In this document: positions 36,322-45,837 of the stretch, one piece after another
How positions within the stretch are numbered: position 1 is the first letter of the stretch
Layout of the letters: each line of letters opens with the position of its first letter
Assembly: GCA_963846715.1 (NCBI GenBank)
Contig: CAWJXA010000013.1
Span: 310,001 to 374,000, forward strand
DNA from: Bog-257 sp963846715
GTDB taxonomy: Bacteria; Acidobacteriota; Terriglobia; Terriglobales; Acidobacteriaceae
Direction: 5' to 3'
Length of the DNA: 64,000 nt
Notes under the pieces: model-generated
Seen by the model: the letters and a program-made list of their open reading frames with translations, nothing else
The model's database searches: none
Told to the model about the DNA's origin: nothing
Translations under genes and position numbers: made by a program

Positions 36322-36633
36322 ATCGCGCTACTCCTTGATCAGGATCAGGGATCTTGGCCCAGCACCTTCTTCAGTATCGTCGGCAGACTTTAGCGCCGTA
36401 CGTTTCCAGGAACATATGGAGGATGCACCTGATGTGCCAAACATGCCGAATCGGGAAGACTGCTTTGAGGGCGCGTATTCTGTAACTTAGCTCGGGTCAC
36501 AGCATTTTTTCGGCGGCTGCCGAGCGTCTTTCTCCGCAATGCGCGTGTGATTTGGCGCGGCGTGGCGCCTGCGGCGAGCAATGTTGAGCGTAAGTCATTC
36601 TTGCGCGACAAGTTAGTGGCGTCCCGATTTGGA
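36322..36633. other. Divergent intergenic region
   Basis: About 310 bases between TPR gene 2 and the membrane-protein gene. It should contain both promoters; I cannot name boxes with confidence and see no RNA gene. Confidence 0.35.
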
Positions 36634-38174
36634 ATGACGACTGCAAAGCAAACATCGATGGCTTTTGTCGACGAATTGCGTCCGCTGCTCCGCCTGCGCT
36701 GGCTTCAGTTGCTCACGCTGGCTGGCCTTTTGGTCATGGTGGGCGTCATGGCCTTCAATCTGAAGTTCTCGGTAATCGACCTCGACATCTGGTGGCATCT
36801 CAAGGTCGGCGATTGGATCATCCAGCACGCAGCTTTTCCCCATCATGGCCTTTTCACTTGGACGGCAGCCGACCGTCCATGGGTCGCTTACAGTTGGGGC
36901 TACGAAGTACTGATCTCGCGCGCCTACGCGTGGTTCGGCTTGGTCGGCATCGGACTCTACGGGACGCTGCTCACCCTTGGTGTCGCGTATTCGGTTTACT
37001 GGATGGCGCGGCGGCTTGTCAGGCCGGTTCTGGCCAGCCTGCATACTGGCGGTGGTGACCTGCTCGGCATTTCTGTTTAACCTGATGCCGCGGCCGGTGT
37101 TCTTTTCCATGATTCTGTTCTGCATAACCCTCACTCTGCTGCTGGAGGCGAACCGTAATGGCCGAGTGCAGCTTCTGTATTGGCTGCCACTGATTTTCTT
37201 GCTGTGGGCGAACCTGCACATTCAGTTCATCTATGGGCTTTTAGCGGTTGGGCTATTGGCGAGCGTGAATGTGGCGCAGCGGCTGCGCCGCACGTTTGGG
37301 CTGGGCGCCCGCATGGCTGTTGCCTCCCGCACTTCCGGCCATGCCACTACTTGGTGTTCTCGGGGCGTGCTTTATTGCCACCTGCATCGGGCCCTATTCC
37401 TTCCACCTGTACCAAGTCATCTTTCAGTATGCCCAGGCGAAGACCCCGTACCGCATCATAATGGAGCTGCAGCCGATAAACTTCCGCGCCCCCAGCCACT
37501 TTGTGCAACTCCTGCTGATGGCGTTCGCGTTTTTCGCCGTGGGACGACAGAGTAAGGTTGATATCTTCAAGCTGCTCCTGCTCGCTGTTACCGGTGCTAT
37601 CGCCTTCCGTGCGATGCGCGATGCGTGGGTCATCTGCATTCCGGCGGCAGCATGCATCGCCGATTCGTTGGCCAGTGATGCCAGGCAAGAGGCGAACGAA
37701 AGCTGGCTGGAGAATCTTGGTGTCGCGGCAGCGGTGGCGCTATGCCTGTTGCTATTTGCCCGGAGCACCGACTTCACTACCCGCGGTCTCGACGCGGCGA
37801 TCAGCGATTTTCTTCCGGTCAATGCGGTCAACTACCTGCGCAAGCATCCTGCGCCCGGCCCGCTCTACAACACCCTGGACTGGGGCGGCTTTCTCATCTG
37901 GTACATGCCGGATCATCCCGTGTCGATTGACGGGCGCACCGATCTCTATGGAGATGAATTGGACGAGCTATCGTTTAACACGGTCAACGGTGCTCCGTCC
38001 TATGCGAGCGATCCTTACCTGAACCAGGCTGGAGTTGTAATTTTGCAGAAGGGTAAGCCTCTGGGGAACTTATTGCGTTCCGACCCGCGCTTCCAGCTTG
38101 CGTACCAGGATGCACTCGCAGTGGTATTCACGCGTGCCGACCAGCCGGCATCATCTGCCGCGCTGCAACCGTAA
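36634..38174 (+). CDS. Polytopic membrane protein, GT-C-like (frame broken twice)
   Basis: Three frames carry one product. ATG at 36634 (36658 also possible) begins a first helix and FSVIDLDIWWHLKVGDWIIQ, then DRPWVAYSWGYEVLIS. The frame shifts near 37045 (ASLILAVVTCSAFLFN), again near 37280-37330, and then runs through IGPYSFHLYQVIFQY to 38174. Removing one base at each place gives 512 residues. About ten membrane helices and a tail with LYNTLDWGGFLIWYMPDHPVS. The D.D.WWHL..G loop resembles GT-C membrane transferases but I cannot name the family. Confidence 0.65.
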
Positions 38175-38255
38175 AGGACTAATCCATTCAGAACCGATCC
38201 TTCTCACGACGGGCCGCGAAACAGAAATTATTGGTTCTCTTCTAGGGTTTAACGG

Positions 38256-38844
38256 TCACGAATAAAACTCGGGTCCACTCTGTCGTAGGCGAATAACCTT
38301 CGATTCCGTTCCAAGCTTAAGTTGGTCCAGTTGAGTAAACGCGATCTCGATGGTGACGCTCTCTAATTTTGAAGCGTCGTGGGGCAATCGGAAGGTAAAC
38401 TCTTGTGCCTGGTTCGACGCCAACCTTTAAGAGAATAGGAAGAACCGGAGGTTTAGGAGGAGGCAGGCCGTTCACGACAATCCCCTCGATCGTGCCATCA
38501 CCGAAATCCATTGTCGCGTACTTAGGATAGCCAGGCACTACATCTAACTGCTGATTCTTTGGTTCGTCGAGCGAGATGTTCTCCACATATAGGCCGTGCC
38601 CCGTCAAGTTTCTAAGACTCAAAGCTACGAAGCAGTTATTCGCCACCCTCCAGCTCGCGTCGATCTGCACAAAAATCTTCTGCTCACCCTTAAGGGCGTG
38701 GTAGACCGCCGCCGCCAAAGGTGGGCCGTACTTCTGTGCCAGAAACTCAACTGCCTTGAACGCGACAGCTTCGATTCCCGGCACATATGCTTCAGGCTGC
38801 GTCCGAGAATCCCTTCCAGCCGTTCGCGGGCTTTGTTTGCTCAT
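38256..38844 (-). CDS. Hypothetical protein (frame broken once)
   Basis: ATG at 38844 starts MSKQSPRTAGRDSRTQ, a soluble protein with KYGPPLAAAVYHAL and SWRVANNCFVALSLRNLTGHGLYVENI. The listed frame ends at 38317 with a basic tail, but deleting one base near 38425-38445 reads on as LASNQAQEFTFRLPHDASK then LGTESKVIRLRQSGPEFYS, with a stop at 38256 and 195 residues. A beta-rich soluble domain of unknown function, no signal peptide. Confidence 0.55.
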
Positions 38845-39137
38845 AAAACACTCATCCTCACTCTTGCTGCATAGAGATGCCCCTTATGTCACACAGACAA
38901 GCCGCATTTCAAAATCGGTAGCTCTTGAAACCCTGCCGAAGTGGGCCGCTCGAGCTGCGAATGAATCTGCCTTGGCAGGTCGCGCCTTTCTCCCCACGTT
39001 TCGAGTGTTTTGACACGATTCGGACAGATCGGTCCCGGCTGCGGAACGCCGTTTCTCCAATGTTTGCAGTGGATTAAGGGCAACGCCTGTCTGGAACGGC
39101 AAATGCTCTTACTACTACTAGCGTTGGGGCGAACGAC
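38845..39137. other. Divergent intergenic region
   Basis: About 290 bases between two divergent genes of unknown function. No ORF or RNA gene with support. Confidence 0.35.
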
Positions 39138-40517
39138 ATGTGGAAGCAGCGTTTGGTTTGCGGGCTCATCTTTGCCGGCGCTTTTGGAGTGCCAGCCAAC
39201 TGCCAGTTATTGCCGCCTGAATTCATCTCTCTGGAATCAGCCAGGGCTGTGGTGCAGGCAATGCCGGAGGCGCTGCCGCCCGAACTAAAGTCCACCGGCG
39301 CGCCACTGACCTCTACAGTCTGGTCGGCATGGGTGCAAAGTGCGGACACAAATGTCCGAAAGCGTCTGGATCGCGGGGAAGAGGACTCGCTTAGCAACCT
39401 GCTGCGTTTCGGAGTGACCTACACCAAGGAATACCGCATCGACGACGAATACTTTGCGCGCTATGGCGACAGCACGCTGGTGAATTCCTTTGCGGAGCAT
39501 CGCGCCGACGATCTCATTCGTGCTTTGGCGGCTCCGGACGGCAATCAGGGCATGATCGAAATGCGTGCCTTTGTTGAGAAGAAGGGCTATGCACTGACCA
39601 CCCCGGCCGAGCGCAAGAAGCTGAAGAAGTATCTGCTGGATAATTTAGCGAGATTGCACGCCGAGTTCATGCAGGCGCGAGAGCAGGCAAAGGTGAACCG
39701 TTCGCAGATGTTCGAGAAGCGTGGCATTTCGTTGGATAGCAATCTGTGGCCCGACTACGATCTGGACGCCGGCTTTCGCCGCATGATCGACGGTGGCATG
39801 TTGAAGCCCGGCAGTATCCGCAAGGTGGCGATCGTCGGCCCCGGCTTGGATTTCGTCAACAAACAGGAAGGCGCCGATTTCTATCCGCCGCAAACGACGC
39901 AGCCATTCGCGGTGCTGGATTCGTTGTTCCGTCTGGGTCTGGCGAATCCTGAGACGGTCGAACTGTACACGCTGGATATCAGTTCGCGGGTAAACGTGCA
40001 TCTGCAAAACGCCCTGAAGAATGCGGGGCAGGGACGTCCTTACACGGTGCAATTGGCGTGGTACGCGAACGGCAGATACACAGATGAGTTCCGCGCGAGT
40101 TTCGTCGAGTACTGGAGAAAACTGGGAGCGCAAATCGGTGAGCCGATTGCGGCAATCCCCGTACCGGAGGCAGCCGAGGGAACCATGAACCGGTCGGTGC
40201 GCATTCGGCCGGGAGTGGTCAAGAAGATCGCACCGATTGATATGAACATCGTGTACCAGTACATTCCGGTGGCGGGCGACCAGCGTTTCGACCTGATCAT
40301 CGGGACCAATATTTTCCTCTACTACGGCGCATTTGAGCAGTCGCTGGCTCGTGTCAATATCGCCGCCATGCTGAAGCCGGGCGGATACCTTCTCTCCAAC
40401 GACAAGTTGCAGGACACTGTCCCCTCCGGACTTGAAAGCGTGTTGACAACAGACATCCCGATGACGACACCGCCCGTGATCACGGACTACATCTTTTGCT
40501 ATCGGCGGAAAGAGTGA
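39138..40517 (+). CDS. Exported protein with a methyltransferase-like fold
   Basis: 459 residues. Signal peptide MWKQRLVCGLIFAGAFGV to ANCQ, then a helical N-terminal half with DEYFARYGDSTLVNSFAEHRADDLIRAL. The second half looks like a class I SAM methyltransferase: KVAIVGPGLDFV as motif I, VELYTLDIS as the acidic strand, and FDLIIGTNIFLYYGAFEQSLARVNIAAMLKPGGYLLSND as motifs IV to VI, like CheR. A methyltransferase carrying a signal peptide is odd, since SAM is cytosolic; it may be a pseudoenzyme. Alone on the plus strand. Confidence 0.6.
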   Translation: MWKQRLVCGLIFAGAFGVPANCQLLPPEFISLESARAVVQAMPEALPPELKSTGAPLTSTVWSAWVQSADTNVRKRLDRGEEDSLSNLLRFGVTYTKEYRIDDEYFARYGDSTLVNSFAEHRADDLIRALAAPDGNQGMIEMRAFVEKKGYALTTPAERKKLKKYLLDNLARLHAEFMQAREQAKVNRSQMFEKRGISLDSNLWPDYDLDAGFRRMIDGGMLKPGSIRKVAIVGPGLDFVNKQEGADFYPPQTTQPFAVLDSLFRLGLANPETVELYTLDISSRVNVHLQNALKNAGQGRPYTVQLAWYANGRYTDEFRASFVEYWRKLGAQIGEPIAAIPVPEAAEGTMNRSVRIRPGVVKKIAPIDMNIVYQYIPVAGDQRFDLIIGTNIFLYYGAFEQSLARVNIAAMLKPGGYLLSNDKLQDTVPSGLESVLTTDIPMTTPPVITDYIFCYRRKE

Positions 40518-40572
40518 GGTTTCTTGGCGGTTGAGCCAAGGTTGCCATTTTGAGCGCAGGTAGCTAACCGCA

Positions 40573-40609
40573 GATCCCTCGACTCCGCTACGCTCCGCTC
40601 GGGATGACA
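40573..40609. repeat. REP-like intergenic repeat
   Basis: ATCCCTCGACTCCGC, TACGCTCCGCTCGGGAT, then GACA, in which ATCCC and GGGAT can pair and the middle holds CCGCTACGCTCCGC. I recognise this text as a short interspersed palindrome type common in several phyla. No coding content. Confidence 0.5.
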
Positions 40610-40659
40610 ATATAAAAAGAAGCCAGCCGACTGAGGTCTCGAACGGACAGAAACCTCGA

Positions 40660-42522
40660 CTATCGATGTATCTTTCCGGCGGGGGAGCCGAGGCTTTGGT
40701 GCTGATGCTGGTGGCAGGTCAGGCTGCAGGAATTAGTGGCATGGCTGTAGGCGATCGGCGTGGTGCCGTTGGGCGCGACGACATTGATGTCGAAGTTGAC
40801 CATGCGCTCGCCGGAAATGTACCCACTGGTCCCGCCCATCCCATGCGCGGTGTGGCAGGTGGAGCAGGTAAAACCGTCGTTGATGTGCCGCGAATGTTGG
40901 GTGAAGCTTGAGTTGGTCATAAGTTGCGTCAAGTCGTGACACTTCTCGCAAAGCCCGTACGGGCCGTTGACGCTAAGATCGGGATTGGGGAAAAGGTTGT
41001 TGATGAGCTGGCCTGGGGCCGGCGCCTGGGAGAACTCGTAACGGCGCTCAAGGATGTGCGTCCATCTCGACCCATGAGGCCCGGCTGGTCCGGAGCCGCC
41101 AAATTCGCGGTTATCATCACTGTTGTGGCAATCGGCGCAGAAGATTCTGCCGCCCATGGCGCGGCCCTGCGAGAGCCCATCCAGGTTCACCATGTTGGCG
41201 CGCAAGCTGGGCTGCGAGAACGGACTGCTGCGGTCGTGGGTAACCGGATGACTCGAAGTCGAGCTTGGACTGAACTGGGGAATGACGTTGAGAGGATCGG
41301 CGGCTGCGACCGCCCAGATGGGAAGATATCCGAAGATCGGGTTCGAGACCTTCCCGATGCTGGTGCCGTGACAACGCAGACAATTTTCGTACTGGTTGAC
41401 GGCCGGCTGGATGACGGTTATGCCATCGCTCGCACTGATTCCAACAATGCCATTCTGGGCCCCGCGGATGAGTGGCGGCGGTGAAAAAGTAGTGACCTTG
41501 GCCGCATGTCCATCGTGGCAGTCAACGCAGGTAGAGTGCCGGTTCTGATTGAGCAGCGCCGGCTCGGCGGCATCGTGCGAGCTGGTTCCACTGGTGAACG
41601 GATGGCCAGTCTTGGCATACTCCGCGAAGATGTTGGGCGCGGGAGGAGACAGGTTGGAACCGCCGCTGTGACAGGAGACGCAGTCCAGTTCGTTAGGCCC
41701 GTAAAGCAGCCGCGCCGGCCCCGGAGCGTCGTGCGGGGTGTGGCAAGATTCGCAAGAATTCTGCGCCACTGTACCGTAGCTGCCGACGTAAGGTTGGCTG
41801 GAGGTTTTATTGGTTGCCAGCGCGTGGATGCTGGTGGTCCATCCGGCAATCCGGTTTACCTTCCCGGGCACGATACGGTTCGGATCGTGACAGGCAAGGC
41901 ACATCTGACCGCTGGAACTGTCGCGCACCAGGAAGTTCATATTCAGCTGGTCGATGGCCTGGATGTGCGGATCATGACAAGTCGTGCATTCGATATTTCC
42001 CTTGATCAGCTTTATCTTTTGCAGCGGGTCGCCAGTCCTGCCTTGGGCCACCAGCGAGGCCACCAGATCGGGGGAATCTTTGAGCGGCAGGACCAAGCTG
42101 AAGGGATGCGACGATTGCAGGTTGGTGCCGAAAACATCGGGCTTGTTCATCTTCCCCGACATCGGAATAGTGTGATACACGATCGTCGTTCCCGGCGCGA
42201 CCGTGCCATCATGGCAGCTCAAGCAAAGCACGCTGTCAGTGCCCAAAGGAGGCTGGGTGCTGCCGGTTTCGACGTAGGTGCTGCTTCCGTACGGAGTATA
42301 GGTTTGCGTCGAAAGAGTCTGGTTCCAGAGAGGAGTGAGGTCGGCAACTCCGGAGTGAGGAGCATGGCAGTAGATGCAGGAGCCGCCCACTCCGCCCTTG
42401 ATGGGCGACCCGCCGCTGGGCGACAGGTCATGCGCGCCGATGACGTCTCCGGTAACCTGCGCCAACATAGCGCCGCTGGTGAAGACCACCATCGCACACA
42501 GAAATAACAGCTTCGACTTCAC
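40660..42522 (-). CDS. Exported 12-heme c-type cytochrome
   Basis: 620 residues from a GTG that overlaps the stop of the NHL gene. Signal peptide of about 20 residues (LLFLCAMVVFTSGAMLAQ). Eleven CxxCH sites start at residues 49, 100, 179, 208, 257, 281, 332, 381, 462, 525 and 553, and one CSLTCH (CxxxCH) at 599, for 12 possible hemes. Several are of the doubled CHxPH type (CHAPHSG, CHTPHDAPG). The number and layout fit an electron-transfer wire on the outer membrane rather than an enzyme. Last gene of the porin-cytochrome unit. Confidence 0.92.
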   Translation of the reverse strand: MKSKLLFLCAMVVFTSGAMLAQVTGDVIGAHDLSPSGGSPIKGGVGGSCIYCHAPHSGVADLTPLWNQTLSTQTYTPYGSSTYVETGSTQPPLGTDSVLCLSCHDGTVAPGTTIVYHTIPMSGKMNKPDVFGTNLQSSHPFSLVLPLKDSPDLVASLVAQGRTGDPLQKIKLIKGNIECTTCHDPHIQAIDQLNMNFLVRDSSSGQMCLACHDPNRIVPGKVNRIAGWTTSIHALATNKTSSQPYVGSYGTVAQNSCESCHTPHDAPGPARLLYGPNELDCVSCHSGGSNLSPPAPNIFAEYAKTGHPFTSGTSSHDAAEPALLNQNRHSTCVDCHDGHAAKVTTFSPPPLIRGAQNGIVGISASDGITVIQPAVNQYENCLRCHGTSIGKVSNPIFGYLPIWAVAAADPLNVIPQFSPSSTSSHPVTHDRSSPFSQPSLRANMVNLDGLSQGRAMGGRIFCADCHNSDDNREFGGSGPAGPHGSRWTHILERRYEFSQAPAPGQLINNLFPNPDLSVNGPYGLCEKCHDLTQLMTNSSFTQHSRHINDGFTCSTCHTAHGMGGTSGYISGERMVNFDINVVAPNGTTPIAYSHATNSCSLTCHQHQHQSLGSPAGKIHR

Positions 42523-43601
42523 CGCGTCACTTCCTGGGCCTGCTTGCCTAGTCCAAAGTATTTGAAGATCTGCACCCGGCGGTTATAGGAGTCCACCACA
42601 TAGACGCGGTCATTATGATCGATAAATAGTCCCGTCGGCAGCTGGAAGTCTCCAAAGCCCGTCCCTTTCCCGCCAAAGTAGTACAGCAGAACGCCTTCGC
42701 GATTGAATACCTGGACCAGGTTGTACGAGCCATCGACCACATAAATGTGACCCTCGGAATCGATGCCGACGCCCTTAGGCCGGAAGAAATCGCCGGGCTT
42801 GTCGCCTTCGTGTCCGATGGCGAACTGAAATACACCGGATGTGCTGACCGCTTGAACGCGGAAGTTCATGGCATCCACCACGATCAGGTTCTGGCCGTCG
42901 AGCCGCAATTCGGTGGGGAAGTTGAATTCGCCATTGCCGGTGCCGCTCTTGCCGATGGTATTCACCACGCTGCCTTGCATATCCATGACGAAGATCTTGT
43001 CGCGCAAGGTGTCGGTTACGTAGATACGCTGGGCATCTGAATCGACCACGATTCCCGTGGGCCGCTTGAAAAATCCTTCGCCGCCCTTCAGGCTACCGAT
43101 AACATGGCGAAACTTTCCGTTGGCGTCGAAGACAAAAATCTTGCCTGCGGCGGAATCGGTGACATAGATGTTGTCCTGGTTATCGACGGCGACGCATTGC
43201 GGCGAGCGTAGCGCCTCGTTGGCATCGGGGCGCGAGATGAACTTGTACTTCTGTTGGGCCACATCGAAGATATGCACGCCCATCGCCCCCGGATCGGTCA
43301 CGATGAGCCGGCCGTGGGAATCCGTGACCACGCTATACGGACGAACCAGGTAATGGAATTCGGGTGGCCCCGCCACAATGTCTACGACGCGATTCCAGAA
43401 TCCACGCTTGGTGGTGACTTCTTTCTGGGTGCTGAAGCTGCCATCGTAGACCAGCTTGCGTCCGCCTTCGAGCTGCAGCACAGGGACGGTGACTTCCTTC
43501 GGCGGCTTTGGCTTCGATGCCCATGCAGCGGCCACTAGAAGCGGCATCACCACAATCGAAATCAGGATGCGCGCGCTTCGTAGTTGGATGGGGAAAGCCA
43601 T
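42519..43601 (-). CDS. NHL-repeat six-bladed propeller, exported
   Basis: 360 residues; ATG overlaps the stop of the porin gene (TAATG). N-terminal signal peptide ILISIVVMPLLVAAAWAS, then six NHL-type blades with text like VDNQDNIYVTDSAAGKIFVFD and VDSDAQRIYVTDTLRDKIFVMD, each with the Y(V/I).D....R pattern. Often co-encoded with multiheme cytochromes and outer-membrane porins, where it may bind cytochromes. Its start and stop overlap both neighbours. Confidence 0.9.
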   Translation of the reverse strand: MAFPIQLRSARILISIVVMPLLVAAAWASKPKPPKEVTVPVLQLEGGRKLVYDGSFSTQKEVTTKRGFWNRVVDIVAGPPEFHYLVRPYSVVTDSHGRLIVTDPGAMGVHIFDVAQQKYKFISRPDANEALRSPQCVAVDNQDNIYVTDSAAGKIFVFDANGKFRHVIGSLKGGEGFFKRPTGIVVDSDAQRIYVTDTLRDKIFVMDMQGSVVNTIGKSGTGNGEFNFPTELRLDGQNLIVVDAMNFRVQAVSTSGVFQFAIGHEGDKPGDFFRPKGVGIDSEGHIYVVDGSYNLVQVFNREGVLLYYFGGKGTGFGDFQLPTGLFIDHNDRVYVVDSYNRRVQIFKYFGLGKQAQEVTR

Positions 43602-45493
43602 TAGAAGAAGTTAAAGAATCTTTGGATACCGAAGTAGTATGTACCAAACATAGCCGCTGGGGCAGTTGAACTGCTGAAGCCCTGCACTAAGCGGGTGTAG
43701 CCGGCATTGAAATACAGCTGTCGAACCTGGTATTGGATCCTGGCATTGATCTGTTCATTATGATTGAAAGAGTACGGGGTCAACGTGCCGCTGGTGTTGC
43801 TCTGCGATTTCGAATAGCTGGCTGAAATGGCGAGCTTTCCCGTAGGATTGCTGCCCAGTCCAACCGACCAGCCGTCGCCGCCGTAAAAGACCAATTGGTT
43901 GGGCAGCAGAATAGGCGGAAGCGGGTTCGTCACCAGGCCTGTCGAGGCCAAGAGAGCGTTTCCGTCGGAACGCGTATAGCCGCCGCTCACCCCTATCCAT
44001 CGGCCGGAAAGCGATGTGGAGTAATTCTGGGCCATGGTGGAGTAACCGGTGCTGTTCAAGAGGCTCTTGGAACCGCCCGCGGTCGTGCTCCAGCGCCAGC
44101 GTCCAAACTTGTGGAGCATATTGGCTGAGTAGCCCATGTTAGACGTGGTATAGCCAATCAGCACGGTCTGCGTGTTCTGGGAGTAGTTGAAGCCGCCCGC
44201 CAATGCCCACGTTCCGATCTCTTTGGAGTAATTTAGCGAACCGATCAATCCCACGGCGCCGCTATTGCTGAAGGTATTGACTTGGTTTTCCTGAAGGCCG
44301 ACGAGTGCACTCACTACCCCACCTTTGAATTCGCCGGTATAGGTCGCGGTTCCGGTGAACGACTCGGAAGAGAGAGAAGTCGTGTCGAAGGATGAGACGG
44401 TCCCGGTAACCGGGATGATCCCGGTCAAATTGCTCTGGTCGCGGTATTCGGCGCTGCCAAAGATGTTCCAATGTTTCGAGAGTTGATAAATGGCGTACGC
44501 ATTTATATCCAGCGAATCGGCGGTCGTCCCGGGAGTATTGACCACCGCGACTCCCCCTGAGGTAACAATGGTCTGGTAGAGCGAACCCAACAGATTGTCG
44601 GTATAGTTGGCATTCGACCCCACGGTGAGACGATTGAGGGGATGAAAAGAAACCGCGGCATTTCCGGTGTCAGCGGTTCCGGTGTACTGACTGCTTCCGC
44701 TGCCATCGACCTCGGCAAAATTGGAATCGAAGCTCGAGCGATTGAAGTTTGCTGAAAAACTTCCATCCCACGGGAGTGCATGTCCGGCGCCGACGGAGAA
44801 CGAGTTGCCTCCAGCGCTTGATTTTTCCAGGTCCTCATTCCCGAAGAACTGTGGAAACTCCGAGTGCGAGGCGTTGCGTTGATAGCCGCCATTCAGGCTC
44901 CAGCCGTGCAACTGATACATGGAGTTGGCGCTGAAACTGCGAAACGCCGTGCTGCCATTGCTGTTGTCCCCATAGATGGAATAATTGCTGCTGCCTTGCT
45001 GATAGCCTAACGAAAGCGTAGGGCGATTGGGGAAATAGACCCCCCAACCGATTCCTAAAGTGTCGCTGCTCCCGTTGGTGGTGTAGTCAGCGACTCCCGG
45101 CAAACCGATGGTTCCATCGGAATTCCAGAGTTGGGAAAAATTGACGGTACCGGGAAAATGACTGCCACTGAAGATGCCGGCGGTGGCATTGATGCCGCTG
45201 GCGTTGGAGTTGGAGGCGTAGGTGGAGTTCAACCTTGACTGGTTATAGAAAGGATTGACGGTGAAGGAAAGGAAATTAGGATCGTAGTAGAAGCCGGTGA
45301 GGTCGGCGTTGCCGCCGAAGGTAACGCCATGATCGGAATTGATCAGGTTCCCGTAGTCTGCGGTATAGCCCGCGGACACCTGACCGTTCATGTTCATGCT
45401 GACATTTTCGCCGATTTTAACCTGCGCCGCCGAACTTAGGACAAACGCCAGCATCAATCCCAGGCCGATACCGATCGCATGTCTCTTTGCCAC
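43601..45493 (-). CDS. Outer-membrane beta-barrel (porin-cytochrome type)
   Basis: 630 residues. Signal peptide GLGLMLAFVLSSAAQ, then a long run of alternating amphipathic strands rich in Ser, Asn, Gly and aromatics (GWGVYFPNRPTLSLGYQQGS, YQLSKHWNIFGSAEYRDQ, WALAGGFNYSQNTQTV), with no long hydrophobic helix, and a final strand YYFGIQRFFNFF ending in Phe, the standard signal for barrel insertion. Length is right for a large porin of the MtrB/OmbB kind, but sequence alone does not show which. It stands between a prolyl isomerase gene and the NHL and cytochrome genes. Confidence 0.82.
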   Translation of the reverse strand: MAKRHAIGIGLGLMLAFVLSSAAQVKIGENVSMNMNGQVSAGYTADYGNLINSDHGVTFGGNADLTGFYYDPNFLSFTVNPFYNQSRLNSTYASNSNASGINATAGIFSGSHFPGTVNFSQLWNSDGTIGLPGVADYTTNGSSDTLGIGWGVYFPNRPTLSLGYQQGSSNYSIYGDNSNGSTAFRSFSANSMYQLHGWSLNGGYQRNASHSEFPQFFGNEDLEKSSAGGNSFSVGAGHALPWDGSFSANFNRSSFDSNFAEVDGSGSSQYTGTADTGNAAVSFHPLNRLTVGSNANYTDNLLGSLYQTIVTSGGVAVVNTPGTTADSLDINAYAIYQLSKHWNIFGSAEYRDQSNLTGIIPVTGTVSSFDTTSLSSESFTGTATYTGEFKGGVVSALVGLQENQVNTFSNSGAVGLIGSLNYSKEIGTWALAGGFNYSQNTQTVLIGYTTSNMGYSANMLHKFGRWRWSTTAGGSKSLLNSTGYSTMAQNYSTSLSGRWIGVSGGYTRSDGNALLASTGLVTNPLPPILLPNQLVFYGGDGWSVGLGSNPTGKLAISASYSKSQSNTSGTLTPYSFNHNEQINARIQYQVRQLYFNAGYTRLVQGFSSSTAPAAMFGTYYFGIQRFFNFF

Positions 45494-45783
45494 CCTACTA
45501 CCCTTCCAGCACGAAGCCCATTTTGCGGGGAACTCGTCTAGCGCATCTGGTAATCAGTAAGGCAGGAGTATTGCCAAACTCACCGCCTTCGCGCCCGATT
45601 TAAGTAGTGAAGACATTGCAGTTAGCGGCGGTCTAGCGGTGGGCCAACCGCTTTGGCAAAGCGGTTTGGGGCATATCGCGCGAACCGCGTGTTTAATCCC
45701 TCAACACCGCTCTAACGGGATAACAACGCAACTATTTACGAGCAGGTTTGGGATTGGAATCCAAGGGACGCGCAGGCAAAACG
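45494..45783. promoter_or_regulatory. Gap holding a hairpin; leader of the porin operon
   Basis: About 290 bases before the porin gene. It contains a strong hairpin, CCAACCGCTTT and AAAGCGGTTTGG at 45644-45669. The porin-NHL-cytochrome promoter should lie here; no boxes can be named with certainty. Confidence 0.4.
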
Positions 45784-45812
45784 AAAGGCGCACCAAAAGG
45801 TGCGCCTTTTCC
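45784..45812 (-). terminator. Terminator between the prolyl isomerase and porin genes
   Basis: AAAGGCGCACC and GGTGCGCCTTT with an AAAA/TTTT loop form a strong hairpin just after the prolyl isomerase stop, with a T run in either direction. It suggests two transcription units: tetraheme cytochrome plus isomerase, and porin plus NHL plus 12-heme cytochrome. Confidence 0.75.
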
Positions 45813-45837
45813 AGTACACGGCTGTTCGAACAATACT

